Assembly (NCBI GenBank): GCA_947683625.1
Contig: CANTUR010000672.1
Span: 62,001 to 126,000, forward strand
Source of the DNA: Mallotus nudiflorus
Taxonomy: Eukaryota > Streptophyta > Magnoliopsida > Malpighiales > Euphorbiaceae
DNA length: 64,000 nucleotides
Direction of reading: 5' to 3'
Notes under the pieces: model-generated
Database searches by the model: none
Seen by the model: only the letters and a program-made list of their open reading frames with translations
Told to the model about the DNA's origin: nothing
Shown: piece by piece, positions 58,261-64,000 of the stretch
Position numbering within the stretch: position 1 is the first letter of the stretch
Layout of the letters: every line of letters begins with the position of its first letter
Translations under genes and position numbers: made by a program

Positions 58261-60269
58261 ATAAAAAGTCCTTTTTTTTATTTTTTGCCTATTTTCTTAA
58301 TTTTTTATTTATTTTTTAGTGTTTTGATTGGTTAAAAAGTTAATTTTATTATTATTATTATCAGATAAATTTTTTTTATGCATTCAAAATGCATAAGGAG
58401 CTTTCAAAATCAAATTTTATTATCAGTCTATTTTGAAGAGATGAGCACGTTCCTATAATGGGGGAAGTCAGTATGCAGACTCTACTTTAAAAAGCAAAGA
58501 GTCTGAGTGCGTGGGGGGGCTGGAGACTCACACACGGACGAGGACAAAGACACACATACACAGTGAGGGAGAAAAAAAAGAGGGAGAAGACAAAAAAAAG
58601 ATGAAAAAAAAAAGGCGAAGCAGTGCACAAAAAACCTTAAAATCCAAACACTATTAGGAACACCCCGCACACCACAAACTTTGATTTCTTTTGTTCTGTC
58701 AAAACCTTAGTTTTTTTTAATATGATTCTTTCAATGAGAACGACCCAGCATTATTTTTAGTTCCAGTCCATAGTCAATAATAGTTTAATTTCAACGATGA
58801 AAATCCTAATCTGAGGGGCTAAAAAAGGCATTTGCACAGCATCTAAGATCATTATAGTGTTCTTTTTTATTCTTTTCTTCCTTACTGATTTTTATTTTAT
58901 TTTTATTATTAATTTGAGTTTTAAATTTCATTAATATGATTTTTTGTGTTTTTTTTATTTTGATATCTGAGCGAGGATTGAGGAGGAAACAATCTAATGT
59001 TCAAGAATTGAACAGAAGATCCATGGAATGCCATGGATGAACCTGTACTGTTTTTTCAATAGCTCTTGGGATTTTTATTTTTATTCTACGTTTTGGTGTC
59101 CTTTGTAGTTATTTTAATTCATGGCTATATAATTGATTAATTTTAATTTTTGTACATAGTTTGCAATAGCCCCAGTAGTGGAAATAATGAAAGATTTAAT
59201 TGTCTGCGTTTAAAATCAATTAGTGATTAGGTTCAATTGGGTAAAAATTAATTAAAATCAATAGTGGCAATATTTTAATTTAGGGTTTGCATGTAATGGA
59301 TTTAGGGTTTCTACAAAATCACTGAAATATTTATTTGATCCTTTTTTATGTTTTTTTTTGTTTTGGGTTGTGTTTTTGGGTTTTTATATTATTTTAGGCC
59401 CTAAGCCCACACTTAGGTCCAACTCACTTTAAATAGGCTTAAAAAATGGTTTAGGACTTTAAATAATCAATTTAGGCCCGTTAGGTTAATTAGATTTCAA
59501 GCCCACTTAGTTAATTAAAACTTGTTTAGACTTAGCTCAGCCCATTTAATTTCATTTTTTTAAAATAAATAGGCATAGGCCCACATTTCACTTAATATAA
59601 AACCAAGTTAGACTTAGGCCCATTAATTTAATTTTCATTTAAAATTGAATAGAAGCCCATTCTTTAGACAAACTAAAATAAATAGATCTAGGCTCACTAA
59701 TTAATAAAAAATGTAGACCCACCTTTAATCCATTTCTCACTTGTAAATAAAAAATATAAATCTAGCTAACTTTTAATAAAATTAACATATTTTAGACTTA
59801 GGGACAACGCAATCTTGAGTGCATTTTTTATGTGTAATTTTATTGACTAGATGCCTAGGGTTAGATGGATGTCAAATAGGGTTTAAATAAAATTGTATGT
59901 AATTAAATGATGAAATAATCATGTATAAAATTATTCTAAATGAACACGAGACTAAGAGAAGGTAGTATTTCATTTCCAGAATCTCTTGGTTATGGTGCTA
60001 ACTTTCTTTTAAAGAATCGAGTACCACCAATCAAATTGTCTTAGTTATTACCTTAGGTGGGGACTCCTCTTATCCACGCTATGACTTTATGATATAGTAG
60101 TGTGTTCCTTAAGGCCCTAAGCCTAAACAATGTCATGATTGCTAAAATCTTGCATGTGCGTAAACCTCGTTGTCTACAAGTAGTTCCAAAGAAAACACAA
60201 CTTAGAAAAACTAGGGCCACAACTCTAACAACTTAGGCCCAGATACAAACCACACTCTAATACTAACTT
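58261..60269. other. Unclassified AT-rich sequence
   Basis: AT-rich with a purine-rich stretch at 58500-58625 (GAGGGAGAAAAAAAAGAGGG) and a run of GGCCCAC words at 59395-59720. No ORF with a recognisable domain on either strand and no tandem array. It could be non-coding LTR or leader sequence of a retroelement, but I cannot show this. Confidence 0.4.
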
Positions 60270-61745
60270 TGTCACGACCCAAACTAGGAGTCATGACCGG
60301 CGCTAGGGAACGGGAATTCTTTCGAACCTAAAACCCGTAGCAAGCCTTAAAAGAAATAAAAGCAAATGCAGTAAATAAATAAAAAGTATAACTGAATTAA
60401 AATTTTTCAAATCCATATAAAAATTATAAATACTCAATATCCTTTCATAAATAAAATTCATAATATTCAAATACAACTCTCTGAGTACAAAGTATCAAAA
60501 CAAAACAATACTCTTCTGATACAATAACACTACTGCTGCAGTTTCTAAAATGCAAATCAGAGTTTAAAATATACATTTACATAAAATAGCTAGGATGGAA
60601 GAACACCGGCGAAGAGCTCTACTACTAAGGTTTGATAATATAAGATCTCCTAAAAAAAATAATTAAGGGGGGTTAGACCTCACTGAATGAATTATTATAA
60701 TATATATACATGCAATCTAAACCATATTCAACCAAGCCTTCTTATATATATGCAAATACCTGCATTTCTCATAAATGTCAAACTCTGCTTTTATATATAT
60801 AATAATGCAGAAAACGTTTATTTTAATAGATGAAGGATCAAATAGAACCCTATTAAATTGCAACCTTAATCAATAACATCACTCTAGCCATACATGCTCA
60901 CTTAATTCCAAATCAATTCACTTATTCCATTTGGACAGTAGATTGGCCCTGAGACACTAAGTCAACTGAGCTCCAGTAGTCTGACTGTCAGTGTGATTGG
61001 CCCTGAGACACTAGGTCAACTGAGCTCCAACAATCACACTATCAATCATATCACATCTCAATCAAATCAATCATCAATAAATTAGTCTCAATTAAATCAT
61101 AATACCACAAATGATTCTCACTCAACCCTAAATCTATCGCATCGGTACGTACACAGTTCTAGTGCTGCCCACTAGGTAGCACATTCTATCGATATCCTTC
61201 ATTTAAAATAAAACATTCATATGAAAAAATAAAAAATGCAGAATAATAGTCATAATGATAAATTAAACCATATATATACTAGAAATATACCTAAAATAAC
61301 TAAGTATATTTCGAGTATATATATGTCAAATAAAGTCAAATCAAACATGAAATATACCAAAAAAAAACCAATACTATGCTTAAAAATAATTAAGTATGAA
61401 TCAATAGTATAATATGCATTTATTTTAAAAATATACCAAAAATATACTAAAACTATACCGAAAATATACTAAACATGCTAAGTCTATAACGAAGATAAAA
61501 CACGCATTTATTTTGAAATATATCCAAAAATATACTAAAAATATACCCAATTATATAATATGCATATATCAAAATAAACCCTAAATATACCAAAGATATA
61601 CTAAATGTATATTGAAAATATGCAAACATATATAATGAAATATATTAAAAATAAACCGAAAATATACCAAATCATGTTATAAATTAAATCACTTTTAAAA
61701 CATATAATGAAAATGAAAAGTCCTAAGCCATGCATTCTAAATGCA
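60270..61745. repeat. LTR-like block (TGTCACGACCC start)
   Basis: Opens TGTCACGACCCAAACTAGGA followed by GTCATGACCGGCGCTAGG, a start commonly seen in LTRs of plant chromoviruses. It contains a 54-bp tandem duplication (60941 and 60995, GATTGGCCCTGAGACACTA) and, at 61260-61700, many AAATATACYRAAA-type words. No primer-binding site, partner LTR or target duplication is visible in the window, so its boundaries and orientation are uncertain. Confidence 0.45.
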
Positions 61746-61757
61746 ATGCATATATAT

Positions 61758-64000
61758 ATACTCGTATATTCAAGGAGTATGGAAGAGCATGTATATCACT
61801 TGAGGATTGTACTACAGACACTGAGAGATCATCAGCTTTATGCTAAATTCTCGAAGTGTGATTTCTGGATGGAGAGTGTTTCTTTTCTTGGACACGTAGT
61901 GTCTAAAGAAGGTATTCAGGTTGATCCACAGAAGGTTGAAGCAGTATCTGAGTGGCCTAGACCTACTTCAGTTACTGAGATTCGGAGTTTTCTGGGTTTA
62001 GCCGGGTATTATAGGCGGTTTGTGCAGGATTTTTCCAGGATAGCAGCCCCTATGACTCGCTTGACTCAGAAGAATGTTAGATTTGAGTGGTCAGAAGCTT
62101 GTGAGAATAGTTTTCAGTTGTTGAAGGAGAAGTTGACCACAGCGCCAGTATTAGCTTTGCCTAATAGTGTGGATAAGTTCACAGTTTACTGTGATGCCTC
62201 TAGAATTGGTCTTGGTTGTGTGTTGATGCAGAATGGAAGGGTGATAGCCTATGCTTCGAGGCAGTTGAAGAAGCATGAGCAGAACTATCCTACACATGAT
62301 CTTGAGATGGCTGCAGTGATCTTTGCTTTGAAGATTTGGAGACATTATTTGTACGGGGTGACTTGTGAGATATTTACTGATCACAAGAGCCTTAAGTACA
62401 TTTTCCAGCAGCGAGATCTGAATTTGAGGCAGAGGAGATGGTTGGAACTGTTGAAGGATTATGATTACGAGATTCTTTACCATCCGGGTAAAGCTAATGT
62501 GGTAGCAGATGCCTTGAGTAGGAAGTCCTCAGGTAGTCTTGCTCACATCGGTGTGGAGAGGAGACCATTGATCCAGGAGTTGCATTTGATGGTGGATCAA
62601 GGTCTGATGATGAAGATCAGTAGATCAGGTAGACTGTTAGCTCAGTTTAAAGTACGATCTGTACTGAGGGATAGGATTAAAGCAGCTCAGAGCCGAGATC
62701 CTATTCTGGAAGAGCTTGCAGAGAATGTCAGAGCAGGGAAGTTCACTGATTTCACACTCGATGATGATGGTGTGTTGTGGATCAGTGGTAGATTGTGTGT
62801 TCCTGATGTGGATGATTTGAGAGAAGAGATCCTAGAGGAAGCACATTCTACAGCCTACAGCGTTCATCCTGGTGTTACTAAGATGTACCACAGTATCAGA
62901 GATTTATACTGGTGGGATGGATTGAAGAAGGATGTTGCTGATTATGTTGCTAAGTGCTTGACATGTCAGCAAGTGAAAGCCGAACATCAGAAGCCTTCTG
63001 GGAAGCTTCAGCCTCTTCATATTCCCGAGTGGAAGTGGGAAAGGATAGCTATGGATTTTGTAGTCGGTTTACCTCGTTCGAAGGATGGATACGATTCCAT
63101 CTGGGTGATTGTAGACAGATTGACGAAGTCTGCACATTTCTTGCCTGTGAAAGCCACATATTCAGTTGCTAGATTGGCGAAGTTGTATGTGAAGCATATT
63201 GTGTGCCTTCATGGAGTACCTGTGTCCATTGTGTCAGATAGAGGTTCAGTGTTTACTTCTCGTTTCTGGCAGAAGTTGCAAGAAGCGATGGGCACTAGGT
63301 TGGATTTCAGTACTGCTTTTCATCCTCAGACAGATGGCCAGTCTGAGAGGACGATCCAGACACTGGAAGATATGTTGAGGATGTGTGTCTTGGATTTGGG
63401 AGGTAGCTGGGATGATCATTTGTCGCTTGTTGAGTTTGCATATAATAACAGCTACCATAGCAGTATTGGCATGGCACCATATGAGGCGTTGTATGGAAGG
63501 AAGTGTAGATCCCCGTTGAGTTGGGAAGAGATTGGTGAGAGAGCTTTGACTGGACCAGAGATGGTTCAGGATGCTGCAGAGAAAGTCGCCGTGATCAAGC
63601 GCAGGTTAGAGACCGCAGTTAGCAGACAGAAGAGTTATGCGGATCCTAGGCGCAGAGATGTGGAGTTTCAGGTTGGAGATTTCGTTTTTCTGAAAGTATC
63701 TCCGATGAAGGGTGTGATGAGATTTGGTAGGAAGGGTAAGTTAGCACCGAGATATATTGGACCGTTTGAGATTCTGGAGAGAATTGGCACTGTTGCATAT
63801 CGGTTGGATTTGCCTCCGAGTATGTCGCAGGTGCATCCAGTATTTCATATCTCGATGTTGAGGAAGTATATCTCAGATCCTTCACATGTGTTGCAACCTG
63901 ACAGAGTGGAAGTGAGTGAAGATTTGACTTTTGTGGAAGAACCTGTGGCGATCGTAGATTTTCAAGTTCGACAGTTGCGATCGAAGCAGATTCCGATGGT
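61758..64000 (+). CDS. Chromovirus (Ty3/gypsy) pol: RT tail, RNase H, integrase; open to window end
   Basis: One frame with no stop for about 747 codons, cut by the window edge. Counting from Met at 61779: residues before and around 1 read ILVYSRSMEEHVYHLRIVLQ, the RT just behind its catalytic DD pair, which itself is missing. RT tail YAKFSKCDFW, GLAGYYRRFVQDFSRIAAPM follows. RNase H has YCDAS (D139), LEMAAVIFAL, FTDHKSLK and VADALSRK, all catalytic acids present. The zinc domain is HPGVTKMYHSIRDLYWW...CLTCQQVK. Integrase has D426 (AMDFVVGLP), D487 (VSDRGS) and E523 (GQSERT), a D-D-35-E spacing. GPFEILERIGTVAYRLDLPP and HPVFHISMLRKY precede the chromodomain region (EEPVAIVDFQVRQLRSKQIP). The polyprotein's gag, protease and most of RT are absent; immediately upstream is an AT dinucleotide run. 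The 5' start is therefore the homology edge, not a start codon. Confidence 0.93.
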   Translation, partial: MLVYSRSMEEHVYHLRIVLQTLRDHQLYAKFSKCDFWMESVSFLGHVVSKEGIQVDPQKVEAVSEWPRPTSVTEIRSFLGLAGYYRRFVQDFSRIAAPMTRLTQKNVRFEWSEACENSFQLLKEKLTTAPVLALPNSVDKFTVYCDASRIGLGCVLMQNGRVIAYASRQLKKHEQNYPTHDLEMAAVIFALKIWRHYLYGVTCEIFTDHKSLKYIFQQRDLNLRQRRWLELLKDYDYEILYHPGKANVVADALSRKSSGSLAHIGVERRPLIQELHLMVDQGLMMKISRSGRLLAQFKVRSVLRDRIKAAQSRDPILEELAENVRAGKFTDFTLDDDGVLWISGRLCVPDVDDLREEILEEAHSTAYSVHPGVTKMYHSIRDLYWWDGLKKDVADYVAKCLTCQQVKAEHQKPSGKLQPLHIPEWKWERIAMDFVVGLPRSKDGYDSIWVIVDRLTKSAHFLPVKATYSVARLAKLYVKHIVCLHGVPVSIVSDRGSVFTSRFWQKLQEAMGTRLDFSTAFHPQTDGQSERTIQTLEDMLRMCVLDLGGSWDDHLSLVEFAYNNSYHSSIGMAPYEALYGRKCRSPLSWEEIGERALTGPEMVQDAAEKVAVIKRRLETAVSRQKSYADPRRRDVEFQVGDFVFLKVSPMKGVMRFGRKGKLAPRYIGPFEILERIGTVAYRLDLPPSMSQVHPVFHISMLRKYISDPSHVLQPDRVEVSEDLTFVEEPVAIVDFQVRQLRSKQIPM

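Noticed and set aside
62151..63885. Minus-strand and plus-strand short frames (70-110 residues) within 62.1-63.9 kb
   Set aside because: Shadows of the continuous plus-strand chromovirus pol frame, which carries all the catalytic motifs.
1..64000. tRNA, rRNA or host protein genes
   Set aside because: I found no cloverleaf-like or rRNA-like stretch and no frame with a non-transposon domain, except the PMD ORF, which lies inside the Tat element.

Overview
This window is plant nuclear DNA, almost certainly pericentromeric or centromere-adjacent heterochromatin of a eudicot. The reasons are a very long 179-bp tandem satellite, nested LTR retrotransposons of plant-specific lineages (Tat-type and Athila-type Ty3/gypsy, a chromovirus, a Ty1/copia element), degenerate CCCTAAA plant-telomere-like tracts and overall AT-richness. 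I find no host protein-coding gene, tRNA, rRNA or CRISPR array. I cannot name the species.

Layout. 1-7812 and 22068-39247 are one satellite array of about 140 monomers. It is split by a 14.3-kb Tat-lineage Ty3/gypsy element (7813-22067, minus strand), which has both LTRs, a primer-binding site, a polypurine tract, a 5-bp target duplication and broken gag-pol. It also has an archaeal-type second RNase H, an antisense plant-mobile-domain (PMD) ORF and three tandem-repeat arrays in its 3' untranslated part. At 39248 the satellite stops abruptly against an AT-rich unit ending in telomere-like repeats. That unit recurs at 50.5 kb. Its first copy is interrupted by a complete but dead Ty1/copia element (39840-48944) with a perfect 5-bp target duplication. 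48945-51030 holds small tandem duplications (177 and 180 bp), a CTT/CTC microsatellite and the second telomere-like copy.

51546-55940 is a truncated Athila-like Ty3/gypsy remnant on the minus strand (gag C-terminus, protease, RT, RNase H, integrase). 55941-61745 is mostly unclassified AT-rich intergenic repeat DNA, including a small palindromic 20-bp tandem repeat and an LTR-like block starting TGTCACGACCC. From about 61758 to the window end an uninterrupted plus-strand chromovirus pol frame (RT tail, RNase H, zinc finger, integrase, start of the chromodomain region) runs off the edge. It is the only apparently intact coding region.

How it fits together. Successive retroelements landed in and beside a satellite array. 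The older ones have been silenced and are decaying, with nonsense changes mostly of the kind expected from deamination of methylated cytosine. I saw no convincing new enzymatic or defence system. The points most worth a second look are the satellite's internal slippage variants and multimer structure, the antisense PMD gene and dyad repeats of the Tat element, the satellite/telomere-like boundary, and the abruptly truncated yet intact chromovirus frame.
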